DNA from: Aureicoccus marinus
GTDB taxonomy: Bacteria; Bacteroidota; Bacteroidia; Flavobacteriales; Flavobacteriaceae
Reading direction: 5' to 3'
Length of the DNA stretch: 64,000 nt
Assembly: GCF_002954325.1 (NCBI RefSeq)
Contig: NZ_MQVX01000001.1
Location: forward strand, 2,223,383 to 2,287,382
The translations under genes and the position numbers were made by a program. The notes under the pieces were generated by a model. It did no database searches. It was not told where the DNA came from and saw only the letters and a list, made by a program, of their open reading frames with translations. Below, in pieces: positions 33,073 to 41,986 of this stretch. Numbering within the stretch: the first letter of the stretch is position 1; each line of letters starts with the position of its first letter.

Positions 33073-33801
33073 CTACAATTTACGGTATACTTTTTCAAAT
33101 GGCACACGGTACCGCTCTCCCCAGATGCCTTTGTTCCCGTCGCGGACACCACAGGCAATAACCATATTGATTTCGGCGCGACGGGGGAGTTTTAATGCCT
33201 TTTTCAAGACTTTACTGTCGAAGCCTTCTAAAGGACAGGTGTCGTAACCCTCATTGGCCATGGCAATCATAAAGGTCTGAGCAGCTAGGGCCGTTGATTT
33301 ATGGATAACCACTTTCATGTCGTTTTCTGAGACCTGCCGCACAATGGTTCTGAATAGCCCCGTGGTTTGGGTCATGAGTACACGGAAGAATCCCAGAAGT
33401 CCAAAAAAGCGACTGTATAAAAAAGGCATAATGCGACCGTAATACATCTCCCTTTGCTTAATCCGTTTGGCGTGTCTTTCTTCCGGACTGTATTTTTTGA
33501 TGTTCTCCCTTTCAAAGGCCAGAATCCCCTTTGCGCGCTCTTTGTAGAGGTCCTGGCGGGTTACAAAAACAACCATCTGGTCTGCAGTGGAAGTTGCACT
33601 CTGCTTTAAGCAAGCATGAGAAACTTTTTCTTTGAGCTCAGGGTCGGTGATGTGATAAAACTCCCAAAGTTGCATATTGGAACTGTTGGGGGCTAAGGTG
33701 GAAAGCTCAATACACTCCCGTACCTTCTCGGTATCCAGGGGCTTTTGCTTGTCAAAAACACGCACCGATCGGCGGTGGTGAAGTATTTCAGATAGATTCA
33801 T
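33073..33801 (-). CDS. nitroreductase family protein
   Basis: FMN-dependent NAD(P)H oxidoreductase of 242 residues. The opening LSEILHHRRSVRVFDKQKPL has the FMN-phosphate binding Arg/Ser pattern. LSTLAPNSSNMQLWEFYHIT is the second cofactor motif, and GYDTCPLEGFDSKVLKKAL with AEINMVIACGVRDG is the characteristic C-terminal part. An insertion of about 40 residues with aromatic content (YYGRIMPFLYSRFFGLLGFF) in the middle may be a dimer or membrane-contact segment. Physiological substrate unknown. Confidence 0.88.
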   Translation of the reverse strand: MNLSEILHHRRSVRVFDKQKPLDTEKVRECIELSTLAPNSSNMQLWEFYHITDPELKEKVSHACLKQSATSTADQMVVFVTRQDLYKERAKGILAFERENIKKYSPEERHAKRIKQREMYYGRIMPFLYSRFFGLLGFFRVLMTQTTGLFRTIVRQVSENDMKVVIHKSTALAAQTFMIAMANEGYDTCPLEGFDSKVLKKALKLPRRAEINMVIACGVRDGNKGIWGERYRVPFEKVYRKL

Positions 33802-33875
33802 TTCAATTGGTCTTCTTTTGTTTGGGCAGGACTACCTGCTTAATTTAATTCTAAACAGAAGATATTCTTCTGTTC

Positions 33876-34358
33876 TCATTTATTTTCTCGTAAGAGCATT
33901 TCAATTAGCAGAAAGGTTACCAGCATATTTCCATTAAAATTCCTTTCGTACTGACTGTTCGGAAAGTTTCTTCCCATAATGGCAATCTCCTTAACTTTCT
34001 GGCGTACGAGCACCATGCCATTTAAGTTGAAATAAGAGTCTGTTTGGGACTTGAGTAAGTCCCGGATATTGAAAAGAGGACCTACAGCTACCACTACCAT
34101 AGAGTGATTTTCCGTTTTAGATAGCAGTTCTGAGTAGAGCCGAGTCGCATCCGGTACTGATCGTACATTGGCATAGTGTTTTAGGTTATAGGTCAACAAC
34201 TCCAGTTCTCCACGGATTTGAAAATGATTGAGCATAAAAGCTCCTGAATCGTTCGCACCTCTACCAAAATCATCACCAAAAATCATCTTGACCTGGGCCA
34301 AAACATCAGTGGAAAGCGCCAAAAAACTGATCAGTAAAACGGTTTTGAACAACTTCAT
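33876..34358 (-). CDS. degenerate nucleoside hydrolase-like secreted protein
   Basis: 160 residues with a signal peptide (FLALSTDVLAQ). The mature start VKMIFGDDFGRGANDSGAF corresponds to the D-x-D-x-G-x-D-D calcium and catalytic motif of inosine-uridine hydrolases, but the first Asp is Gly and one of the paired Asp is Asn. VVVAVGPLFNIRDLLKSQ and QKVKEIAIMGRNFPN match the later family block. The protein is about half the usual length, with a shortened middle and no C-terminal catalytic His region. Probably non-catalytic or decaying. Nothing adjacent suggests a purine salvage cluster. Confidence 0.55.
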   Translation of the reverse strand: MKLFKTVLLISFLALSTDVLAQVKMIFGDDFGRGANDSGAFMLNHFQIRGELELLTYNLKHYANVRSVPDATRLYSELLSKTENHSMVVVAVGPLFNIRDLLKSQTDSYFNLNGMVLVRQKVKEIAIMGRNFPNSQYERNFNGNMLVTFLLIEMLLRENK

Positions 34359-34396
34359 TTTGAAATCTTTATCTTCAATATCCTAAAAACTATCCA

Positions 34397-34501
34397 ATGT
34401 TGGAACATAACAAGTGGACAGAATCCATGTTCAAGAAATACTGGAAGTTTGTGGCCGTCATCGCTATCGGCTATTTGGTCATACGCGGTTTGGTCTATTA
34501 G
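34397..34501 (+). CDS. very small single-TM protein (34 residues)
   Basis: An ORF from ATG 34397 to TAG 34499-34501. The product starts MLEHNKWTESMFKKYWK and ends in one membrane helix (FVAVIAIGYLVIRGLVY) with positive charges before the helix. It lies between the nucleoside hydrolase-like gene and the acyltransferase gene, on the opposite strand from both, and shares bases with the acyltransferase stop. A promoter-like TTG-N22-TATCTTCA (34345-34377) precedes it. Coding status is a judgement from composition and position only. Confidence 0.4.
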   Translation: MLEHNKWTESMFKKYWKFVAVIAIGYLVIRGLVY

Positions 34502-35613
34502 ACCTTGAAAAAGATCCGCTTGCGGTAGAGAATGTCCATAGGAATATAACAGATCGCTAGGTATAGCACAGCCCACAACAAGGACACTTGCTTGGGATTC
34601 AGCGGCAAGTTTCTCAATTCTCCCAACACCCATCCCTGAATAGAATGCTCCGCTCCAAACAAAGGCAAAGCGAACGGAAAAGTCAAGACAAACGCCAAGA
34701 GATAAACGGTAATGGCATTCGCCCCAAAAACGAGGCAGGGCCTGACTCCCCACTTCCATCCTCTTATATCAACCAGCCAGGTTACTCCCGCTAAAAAGAG
34801 CATGGCCCAACCTGAGGTATAGACCACATAAGAACTCGACCAAAGATTCTTATTGAACGGAAAATGCAAATCCCAAAGTAAACCCAAGGCCACTAATCCC
34901 AATCCGACTCCAGCGAAATACCGAAGTAATTTGTGGTGGTCATGGAGATGCAAATAAAGGTGACCGGCGAGCATACCGCTTATACCGGTTCCAATAGCCG
35001 GCAAGGTGCTCAGGAGACCTTCAGGATCATGAACCTTCTGATACAAGGCCCCAGGAAGGTATTGACGATCAAACCAAGACGCCCAGTTGTCTTCCCAGGC
35101 AAATCCTGTAGAACCCGTACCGGGTACAGGAACAAAACCCAAAAAGAGCCAATAACCGACTAAAAGAACGACACAAGTGATGAGCTGGGTTTTCCAGCTC
35201 GTGTTTAAAAATAGAATACTGCAAACCAGGTACACGACCGCTATACGTTGCAAAACACCTACCCAACGGAAGTCAGGGCCAAAGAGCAGGTGGATCATGA
35301 GTCCCATACCGACTCCAAACACGAAAAGCAAGAAGGTACGCTTCCCAATTTTAGGGTAAAGACTTTTCGCAGGTACGCCTTTGGCCAATACACGACTAAA
35401 AGCCAAAACAATAGAAACCCCCACGATAAAAAGGAAGAACGGAAAGATAAAATCCGTTGGTGTCGCTCCATGCCATTCGGCATGTGCCAAAGGCGCGTAG
35501 AGGTTCCCCCAATCCCCAGGATGGTTGACCAAAATCATCAAGGCGATGGTCAAGCCCCGGACGATATCGAGAGCCGTCCAACGTGAACGCAAGGAAGAAT
35601 TACTCTTACCCAA
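34498..35613 (-). CDS. multi-TM acyltransferase, NagX / HGSNAT-like (DUF5009 type)
   Basis: 371 residues with about ten membrane helices. The signature is at the start: TALDIVRGLTIALMILVNHPGDW, LAHAEWHGATPTDFIFPFF and FLFIVGVSI, as in heparan-alpha-glucosaminide N-acetyltransferase relatives. The His in HAEWHG is the conserved one. In bacteria such proteins (NagX) are linked to transacetylation of amino sugars or to import of N-acetylglucosamine products. No GlcNAc genes lie nearby, so the substrate is open. Confidence 0.85.
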   Translation of the reverse strand: MGKSNSSLRSRWTALDIVRGLTIALMILVNHPGDWGNLYAPLAHAEWHGATPTDFIFPFFLFIVGVSIVLAFSRVLAKGVPAKSLYPKIGKRTFLLFVFGVGMGLMIHLLFGPDFRWVGVLQRIAVVYLVCSILFLNTSWKTQLITCVVLLVGYWLFLGFVPVPGTGSTGFAWEDNWASWFDRQYLPGALYQKVHDPEGLLSTLPAIGTGISGMLAGHLYLHLHDHHKLLRYFAGVGLGLVALGLLWDLHFPFNKNLWSSSYVVYTSGWAMLFLAGVTWLVDIRGWKWGVRPCLVFGANAITVYLLAFVLTFPFALPLFGAEHSIQGWVLGELRNLPLNPKQVSLLWAVLYLAICYIPMDILYRKRIFFKV

Positions 35614-35739
35614 TGGATTAGCCGTTTAAACCTGAAGATTAAGGTACCTATTAGTGGTATAAAGAAAATGAATTGCTGGAATAAAAAGATTGGGTTGCAA
35701 AAAGAAAACCTACCTTCTCGCCGATACCCAATCCTGTTT

Positions 35740-36468
35740 ATGCTAGCCGAATATCTTCGAACCCTCTTTATCGTATTTTCTTTTTTCTTCGCTTTTATCC
35801 TTCTGGAGTACTTTATCACCAATCACAAAAAGCGGAATGTCTATAATGTAAAAGACTTGGTGGCCAGTAGCACCTTTGGGATTGGAACCATCTTAATGGC
35901 TCCTATGATAAAGGCCATCGTCACCACCTCCCTCTTTTTTTTGGCCTATGAGTTTTTTAACCCGCTTACCAATGGGGTACGCAATACCTCCTCAGCTATG
36001 AGTCGTTTCAATGGCAATGGTACGCTTGGATTGCCTGCCTTTTATTGGATGACTTTATTTACTATTGGTTCCATCGCCTGAATCACACGATTCGGTTTTT
36101 GTGGGCCGCTCATATCGTTTATCACTCCTCTGATCATTTCAACTATGGAACAGGCGTCCGCAATGGATGGTTTACCCTTTTCTATAAACCCCTCTTCTAC
36201 ATGTGGATTCCAGCTTTGGGTTTTAAACCCGAAATGGTGCTGATCTGCATGGGAATCGAATCTTTATGGCAGTTTCAACTCCATAATAAATATGTGCCTA
36301 AATCGGGCTATCTGGTGAAATTCACCAGTTCCCATACCAAGCATCAGGTACATCATCGATGATGTCAAATCTTCCAAAAATTGGTTCGAAGCCTATATGT
36401 ACGTCTTTGGTGAGCCCGGCTGAAGCCCAGACGGGAGTAGTTTAAAGGTCAAACAGAAACTTCTTTAG
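35740..36468 (+). pseudogene. sterol desaturase / fatty acid hydroxylase family pseudogene
   Basis: Three lesions are visible. (1) From ATG 35740 the frame gives an N-terminal membrane part (FIVFSFFFAFILLEYFI, FGIGTILMAPMIKAIV) but near 35983 one base is missing. The next frame continues YLLSYESFQW, LLLDDFIYYWFHRLNHTIRF and AAHIVYHSSDHFNYGTGVRN, the His-box region. (2) After HTKHQVHH (about 36358) the expected third His box and about 90 residues are deleted. The sequence resumes in another frame with DVKSSKNWFEAYMYVFGEPG. (3) There the expected Trp of PGWSPDGS is TGA at 36421-36423, followed by SPDGSSLKVKQKLL to a stop at 36468. This is true decay. Confidence 0.85.
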
Positions 36469-37283
36469 CTCTTCGCCCAAACCGAAAAAATCTGATGCAG
36501 TAAGGGCAGACCCTCTATAACGGAAGCGGGACCGGGCTGCAAGATGATCTCGGATTTAATTTCGTAAATCGCATCTTTTTTCACTGCCGTGATTTTATTC
36601 CAATCGGGCCGTTCAAGCATTTTTTTCTTCTTGAACATCTTTCCGCACCAGGAAGCTAAAATGATGTCTGGGTTTTTTTGAACCACGGCCTGAGCATCAG
36701 CCAAGATACGGTCCTTGGCCAGGGAACCGGCGGTATGCTCTGGGAACGCATAGACTCCTCCAGCGAGCTCAATCAATTCAGTCACCCATAAAATTCCGGT
36801 AATTAAAGGATCGTACCACTCTTCAAAGTAGACGAGGGGTTTGGCCTTCCAAGTCTTTGTTTCTTGCTGGATGCGTTTGACATTCTGTTGAATATCCTGA
36901 ACCAGCTGTTGGGCTTCAGAGCCTTTACCCACAAGGGTTCCCAGCTGCACCATAAAAGCAAAAATCTCTTCCACACTGCGGTGGTTATTGACCCATACAG
37001 TGACTCCTTTCGCGATAAGTTCCTGGGCGATCTGGGACTGAATATCTGAAAATCCGATAACCAAATCCGGCTTCAGTGCGATGATATCATCGATCTGTGC
37101 GTCCAGAAAAGTAGAAATAACTGGCTTCTCTTTACGCGCCTGCTTCGGCCGAACTGTGAAGCCCGAGATTCCAACTATTCGGTCTTCCTCCCCCAATAAA
37201 TAGAGGAGTTCCGTGGTTTCTTCTGTTAAGCAGACAATGCGCTTTGGGTAATACGACATGAGGTACTTCGTGTAAGGGCTCAA
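36465..37283 (-). CDS. periplasmic-binding-fold protein, BtuF/FepB-like (cobalamin or metal-complex)
   Basis: 272 residues of the helical-backbone ABC binding-protein fold: YPKRIVCLTEETTELLYLLG, DAQIDDIIALKPDLVIGFSD, KGVTVWVNNHRSVEEIFAF and QPGPASVIEGLPLL are the usual blocks of the cobalamin/siderophore group. No signal peptide is visible, which is odd for a binding protein, though cytosolic-looking members are common in Bacteroidota. A second ATG at 37259 would give MSYYPKRIVCL. No permease or ATPase is nearby. Confidence 0.8.
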   Translation of the reverse strand: MSPYTKYLMSYYPKRIVCLTEETTELLYLLGEEDRIVGISGFTVRPKQARKEKPVISTFLDAQIDDIIALKPDLVIGFSDIQSQIAQELIAKGVTVWVNNHRSVEEIFAFMVQLGTLVGKGSEAQQLVQDIQQNVKRIQQETKTWKAKPLVYFEEWYDPLITGILWVTELIELAGGVYAFPEHTAGSLAKDRILADAQAVVQKNPDIILASWCGKMFKKKKMLERPDWNKITAVKKDAIYEIKSEIILQPGPASVIEGLPLLHQIFSVWAKS

Positions 37284-37339
37284 CCGCTCCCGAATTTACA
37301 TTGAAGCGCTGGAAGCACAGAGGAAAATACGTTATTTCC

Positions 37340-38170
37340 TTACTCTCTTTCAAAATAAACCCTTTCCACGGTTGCATAGCTGTACTCCAGATTGCCTTCC
37401 TCTCCAAAGTCCAGACGCCCCGGACCGGCGGTTTCGGCGACAAAATACATGCCGTCGGGTAGCTGGTAATAAGCGATTTTATCGTCTGTGGTAAAATCAT
37501 TTGGGCTAGCCTTAATAAGAGTATACATATGGCCTGGTTCGCCCGCAAAACGAATGTCTCCTGGGTTAATCAAATGACACAGGATCCCGGCAAACAAAAT
37601 GGCTTTGGTATCGCAATCGCCAAAACCACAGGTCAGGATATTGGGCGTAGAAATGACCCCTCCGTAGTACCAGTTAGGATCAATATCGTTGGGAATGGCA
37701 TAGGGAATGTCCTGCACAAAAGCCATAGCCAATCGGATGCGGTTCATGCGGTTATCGACGTAATAAGTCCTCAGATAATCAATCATCCACTCGGCCAAGA
37801 CCTGGGTGTATTCCCGGTAAGTATTGATCATTGCGCTTTTGTCGACCATGACCGTATTCTTTTCGACCTTAAAGAGCCCTCTGGCCATTATTCGGTGGCG
37901 TCGAGCCCGCACCTCCGGTCGATCCGCATAGGGTTCAAACATGGATTTGGGAATGCCAAATACGGCGATATCCTTATCCGTTTGGGCCTTGTCCAGCTTC
38001 CAGCTGATACGACAGAGCGCATTGCGGTGATCCTTAAACGTGTATTGAATTTGGTATTCGTCCCCCACCTCATCAATGGTGTAACGAACATGATCATTGG
38101 CGGTGTAGTTGCGCTGGGCGTAGAGTCCAAAACTCAAGGCCATCAAGGCCCCAAAAAGAGAATACTTCAT
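37340..38170 (-). CDS. secreted transglutaminase-like protein
   Basis: 276 residues with a signal peptide (LFGALMALSFGLYAQ). The second half has the Cys-His-Asp/Glu arrangement of the transglutaminase/papain fold: TCGFGDCDTKAILFAGILCHL with Cys in GDCD, GEPGHMYTLIKA with His, and MYFVAETAGPG with the acidic residue. The N-terminal half is mixed alpha/beta and unfamiliar. It could be a periplasmic protease or amidase, or a structural relative. It stands alone between the binding protein and the Tricorn gene. Confidence 0.65.
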   Translation of the reverse strand: MKYSLFGALMALSFGLYAQRNYTANDHVRYTIDEVGDEYQIQYTFKDHRNALCRISWKLDKAQTDKDIAVFGIPKSMFEPYADRPEVRARRHRIMARGLFKVEKNTVMVDKSAMINTYREYTQVLAEWMIDYLRTYYVDNRMNRIRLAMAFVQDIPYAIPNDIDPNWYYGGVISTPNILTCGFGDCDTKAILFAGILCHLINPGDIRFAGEPGHMYTLIKASPNDFTTDDKIAYYQLPDGMYFVAETAGPGRLDFGEEGNLEYSYATVERVYFERE

Positions 38171-38277
38171 TCCGATTAAGCATTTGCGTGAAGTAGTTCT
38201 TTTCTATAGGTTTTGGATTGAATTGCGCGATCTACATGGCTAACGCAAAAACAGTTGAATTTAGTCCATTAACAAAT

Positions 38278-38307
38278 AAAAAAGGGCCGGAAAACCGACC
38301 CTTTTTT
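38278..38307 (-). terminator. intrinsic terminator of the Tricorn protease gene
   Basis: GGGCCGG and CCGACCC (38284-38290 and 38295-38301) form a stem with one mismatch and an AAAA loop, flanked by six A and six T. It lies four bases after the stop on the minus strand and can act in both directions. Confidence 0.85.
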
Positions 38308-38311
38308 GAAC

Positions 38312-41300
38312 TTATTTTAAATCAATGAGTAATTCATCCACTGCTCTTTTCAATTGGGGGTCACTCTTCTTCGCTTTGGAATCAGGAAGCATCTCCACAA
38401 TGATATCCGGTGTGGCCGGGTTGTTCTCCATGTTCATACCAGACTCCTTGACAAACCAACCTCTAAAAGGCATACGAACAAAGGAACCGTCGATTAAGCC
38501 CTGGCCTCCCGTAGAAATCACCGCGCCAAAAGTCGGCGTACCAACCAATTTTCCATGGCCCAGGGCCTTGTAGGCGTGCGAAAAGATTTCTGCATTTGAG
38601 TAGCTACCCTCATTACACATGGCAATGGTAGGCACCTTCACCACTGGGAAAGGCAAACGCTCCCCGAATGGATAATTATTCTTGAACTGACCGTGATTTT
38701 TCAAATTATCGGTTGCTCCCCGAGGCACGGTGTAGGAGTGTTGACGTGTATTCAATACAGCCATCACCATATCGGTGGTCCAGCCACCCCCATTGTTACG
38801 TACATCGATGATCAATCCCTTTTTACCATAAGCGCTTGCGGTAAGTTCGCGCTCAAAGACCTCAAAACTTGGCCAGTTCATTCCACGGATGTGGATGTAA
38901 CCCAATTGGCCGTTGGAGTATTGATCCGTCAGTCGGCGTCTTTCTTCCACCCAGTCTTCGTAAATCGCACTGCCCAAGCTGGCTGCAGGCTCAATAATAA
39001 CCTCGCGCTTGCCTGTACGGCTTTCGACCTCCAATGAAACCAAATCATTGCGGGTTTCGTCCATTAACTTCCAGAAGTTGACCGTGGCATCTACTTTTTG
39101 ACCGTTAACGGCTGTGATTTTATCTCCGACACGCAGCATACTTTCTTTGCGATCTGCCGGTGCCTGTCCGATTTTACGCGTGATCACAACACCTCCACGC
39201 TCCGGCTGCACTTCTACTCCAAGGTATCCGGTGCGGTCGGCTTGGGTTTCTTCCGGGTTGGATCCGTAGAGCCCCATATGACTAGCGTTGAGTTGCCCAA
39301 GCATTTCGTTGACCATGGCTCTAAAGTCTTGCGCTGTACTGGCCTTGAGAATGCGCTCACGGTATTTCTTACGCAATTGCTCCCAATCTTGTCCGTGGAA
39401 GTTGGGATCGTAGAATCCGGCATTGAGGGCTCTCCACACCTCGTTCATAATTTGCTCGCGCTCGCTGATCTTATCAATCGTCATCGAAGCGGCAAATGGA
39501 CGAGCTTCACTCTTCTTACTACCGGTATTGAAGACGGACAAACGCCCTCGAGAAACGTTGTAGATTTTTGATCCCTTCTTATCCCATTCCAGTCCAAAAG
39601 AGCGGAAATTTCCGGAGAGAACACTGGCATCGCTTCCATCCCATTTGATTTTCTTCAAAGCCCGGTCTCCGGTCCCCGTGATACGTCCACCATTGTTGGT
39701 AGTATAGTAGAAGAAATCTCCTTTTGGGCCAATCAACAGACTGCCTTCATTTCCGTTCTCACTGGTCACCTGAACCAAACGGCGGTGGATGTTGGCCAAA
39801 TCAATGACGACTGGCTTGGCTCCACTTTTCTTGGCGTCTTTCTTGTCCTTTTTATCGCCTCCTTTTTTATCGGACGCGGTTTCTTCGGCCAGCTCACGAC
39901 CCAATCGGGTTTTTTCCCAATCCTCTTTTTTTAACCAAACAAACCACACATCACTGTTCATGCTGTTTCGGTCCGAAATAAAGCCGAGCTTACTCCCATC
40001 AGGACTCCAGAACGGGCTAAAATCATTGCGGGGGTGCATACTCACGTTAACCGGCTTGCTGCTGCCATCCGCTTTATGAATAAAGATCTCAGAGTTAAAG
40101 TCCAGGTCTTGCGCTGAGTAAGCCAACCACTTGCTGTCCGGGCTCCATCGCAATCCAGAAACCCCAGCCCACCCATCAATGATAGTTTTTTGGTTGCTGA
40201 TTTTCCCTTTTTCATCAATGTCTGCAAGATCTACCTGACCACGGCCAATTTCGATACTGATGCGTTTTTTATCTGGCGAAAGGTCGTAGTACAAAACCCC
40301 TTCTTTAGTCGAGGTCAATTTTTTAACCTTGGACTTCATACTGAGGTAGAGATCCGACTGCTCAGGATCAGCAGACATGGCTGCATAAAGCTCTTCCTGC
40401 CCACTGCGGTCTGAAACAAACACCAAGGTGCTGTCGTTCAACCACTGCACATAGCGATCGCGGTAAGGGTGATCGGTGATACGCGTTGTACGGCTCTTCT
40501 CTTTGTCGTTACGGGTGACGAAGATTTCGCCATGCACGGTAAAGGCAATATTCTTTTCGTTTGGAGAAACGGCAAAGTCTTCCACTCCCGAAGAAAAACG
40601 TTCTTTTTCTTCCGGGTAAAAGCGGAAATCAGAAGTCGTTGTAATGTTGACCAGCTTTGGTTTGGCGTTATCTGATGCCATGTGGAAGATTCCACCGTCA
40701 CCTCGGGTAAAGACAATTTGTCCTTTGGCATTCACCTGGAAAGAACGAATGCCTTCATCCGTAAAATTGGTAAGGGCAACCGCATTACCGGCAGAAGGTC
40801 GTGCCCCTGCAGAAATGGTCATTGCGTAGATGTTGTAGCGTCCGTTGCGCGCCGAAAGGAAGTACAAACGATTCCCTTGGCCCCAAACAGGCATATGATC
40901 CTGCCCATCAAAATCCGTTACTTGAACATAGGTGTCACTTTTTTTGTTCCACACCCAGATATCGCGGTTGGCCGCTCCCCGGTAGGCCTCACGGACCACA
41001 CGACACCATCCGCGCTCAAAGGCGATCAGGTCACCGCTGGCGTTAACTGTAGGGTTGTACCCCATTCCTCCCAAGGCTCTACGTGGTGTAGACTCTTTGG
41101 GGTCCAGTACAAAGATTTCGGCATTGCGCTCCGTCTGTTGCCACAGGCGGCGACTGTTGAAGTAAATGCTTCCATCCGGTGCCCAGGACGGGGCATAATC
41201 CGCTGTAGAGTGGAAGGTCTTTCGGACCAAATCCTGCCCATTCTTATCGATGACAAAGACATCGTTGTTTCCGTGGCGATTCCCTTGGAAAACCAAGTGG

Positions 41301-41533
41301 CTCCCCTCTTTGTTCCACCTTGGACGAGCTTCATAACTTTCGTGTATGGTTAGACGCTGCGCTCGTCCTCCCTGAGCACTAACCGTCCAAATATCACCTT
41401 GGTAACTGAAGGCGATTTCATTTCCGTCGGGCGAAATAGCGGGGTCTTGGTAAATGGAGCTCGCGTCTTGAGCGCTCATATTCAGGGTAAGTACCACGGC
41501 TATGAACAGGCCGTTAGCAAAGCGAAGATTCAT
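38312..41533 (-). CDS. Tricorn-like S41 family protease, intact paralogue
   Basis: A 1073-residue exported peptidase. Signal peptide (LFIAVVLTLNMSAQD), then two sets of propeller repeats (AISPDGNEIAFSYQGDIW, FSPFWSPDGSKLGFISD), a Lys/Asp/Gly-rich linker (KKGGDKKDKKDAKKSGAK) near residue 560, the C1 domain with LNASHMGLYG (probable catalytic His), a PDZ domain (MLRVGDKITAVNGQKVD) and the catalytic core DVRNNGGGWTTDM with NEGSYSNAEIF (probable nucleophile Ser). It degrades oligopeptides in homologues; here it is periplasmic or secreted. It ends just before a strong terminator and is divergent from a small membrane protein gene. Confidence 0.92.
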   Translation of the reverse strand: MNLRFANGLFIAVVLTLNMSAQDASSIYQDPAISPDGNEIAFSYQGDIWTVSAQGGRAQRLTIHESYEARPRWNKEGSHLVFQGNRHGNNDVFVIDKNGQDLVRKTFHSTADYAPSWAPDGSIYFNSRRLWQQTERNAEIFVLDPKESTPRRALGGMGYNPTVNASGDLIAFERGWCRVVREAYRGAANRDIWVWNKKSDTYVQVTDFDGQDHMPVWGQGNRLYFLSARNGRYNIYAMTISAGARPSAGNAVALTNFTDEGIRSFQVNAKGQIVFTRGDGGIFHMASDNAKPKLVNITTTSDFRFYPEEKERFSSGVEDFAVSPNEKNIAFTVHGEIFVTRNDKEKSRTTRITDHPYRDRYVQWLNDSTLVFVSDRSGQEELYAAMSADPEQSDLYLSMKSKVKKLTSTKEGVLYYDLSPDKKRISIEIGRGQVDLADIDEKGKISNQKTIIDGWAGVSGLRWSPDSKWLAYSAQDLDFNSEIFIHKADGSSKPVNVSMHPRNDFSPFWSPDGSKLGFISDRNSMNSDVWFVWLKKEDWEKTRLGRELAEETASDKKGGDKKDKKDAKKSGAKPVVIDLANIHRRLVQVTSENGNEGSLLIGPKGDFFYYTTNNGGRITGTGDRALKKIKWDGSDASVLSGNFRSFGLEWDKKGSKIYNVSRGRLSVFNTGSKKSEARPFAASMTIDKISEREQIMNEVWRALNAGFYDPNFHGQDWEQLRKKYRERILKASTAQDFRAMVNEMLGQLNASHMGLYGSNPEETQADRTGYLGVEVQPERGGVVITRKIGQAPADRKESMLRVGDKITAVNGQKVDATVNFWKLMDETRNDLVSLEVESRTGKREVIIEPAASLGSAIYEDWVEERRRLTDQYSNGQLGYIHIRGMNWPSFEVFERELTASAYGKKGLIIDVRNNGGGWTTDMVMAVLNTRQHSYTVPRGATDNLKNHGQFKNNYPFGERLPFPVVKVPTIAMCNEGSYSNAEIFSHAYKALGHGKLVGTPTFGAVISTGGQGLIDGSFVRMPFRGWFVKESGMNMENNPATPDIIVEMLPDSKAKKSDPQLKRAVDELLIDLK

Positions 41534-41633
41534 TGTGTTGCTTTTAGGTTGATGATTAACCTTCTGAAAATACGGATAGATTAGAAGGTGACTTTTTGTT
41601 TTATCAAAGTTTTAAGATTTACTTTCGTCTAAG

Positions 41634-41972
41634 ATGTATAGAATGGCCACTAGAATAACCAAATGGCAAAAAGCCACCTGGAGCAGTGTGATCTGCCTAA
41701 TCGTGCCTGTTTTGTTTTTCGGTCTTTGGATTCAAGCCTTTGAGGCAGGCAAAAACCAAACAGAACGCGTCGCTATTTTTATCGACTTTTTTCCCGCCTT
41801 TTTGCAAAGCAAGAGCAGAATTATGTTGTTCAGTCTCGGTTTTTCTTTTTTGTCAGTACTGCTCAGCGTTTACGGCATCTGGAATTCCCAAAAATTGGGT
41901 TGGCTTACGAACCTCTTGATCTTAACCCTGGCCACTAGCCTTCTCGCCCTGAATATTTTTACCCTTTTGTAA
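41634..41972 (+). CDS. small three-TM membrane protein, unknown
   Basis: 112 residues with three hydrophobic stretches (ICLIVPVLFFGLWIQAF, IMLFSLGFSFLSVLLSVYG, LLILTLATSLLALNIFTLL) and short polar loops. I do not recognise the family. A second ATG four codons on would give MATRITKWQK. It converges with the uracil-DNA glycosylase gene with a 14-base gap. TACTTTCG, one base off the -7 consensus, precedes it. Confidence 0.65.
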   Translation: MYRMATRITKWQKATWSSVICLIVPVLFFGLWIQAFEAGKNQTERVAIFIDFFPAFLQSKSRIMLFSLGFSFLSVLLSVYGIWNSQKLGWLTNLLILTLATSLLALNIFTLL

Positions 41973-41986
41973 AGGGGTAATGACCC

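Noticed and set aside
33826..33839. GCAGG/CCTGC hairpin upstream of the nitroreductase gene
   Set aside because: Only 5 bp with no T run; too weak for a terminator and too short for a confident operator.
34355..34759. 134-residue minus-strand ORF overlapping the acyltransferase gene
   Set aside because: Overlaps the NagX-like gene in another frame for most of its length and has no protein-like features of its own.
37529..38179. 216-residue plus-strand ORF
   Set aside because: Antisense of the transglutaminase-like gene, which has a signal peptide and active-site motifs; no family recognised in the shadow frame.
40682..41353. 223-residue plus-strand ORF within the Tricorn protease gene
   Set aside because: The opposite frame is a complete Tricorn protease; the shadow ORF is Arg/Pro/His rich as expected from antisense reading.
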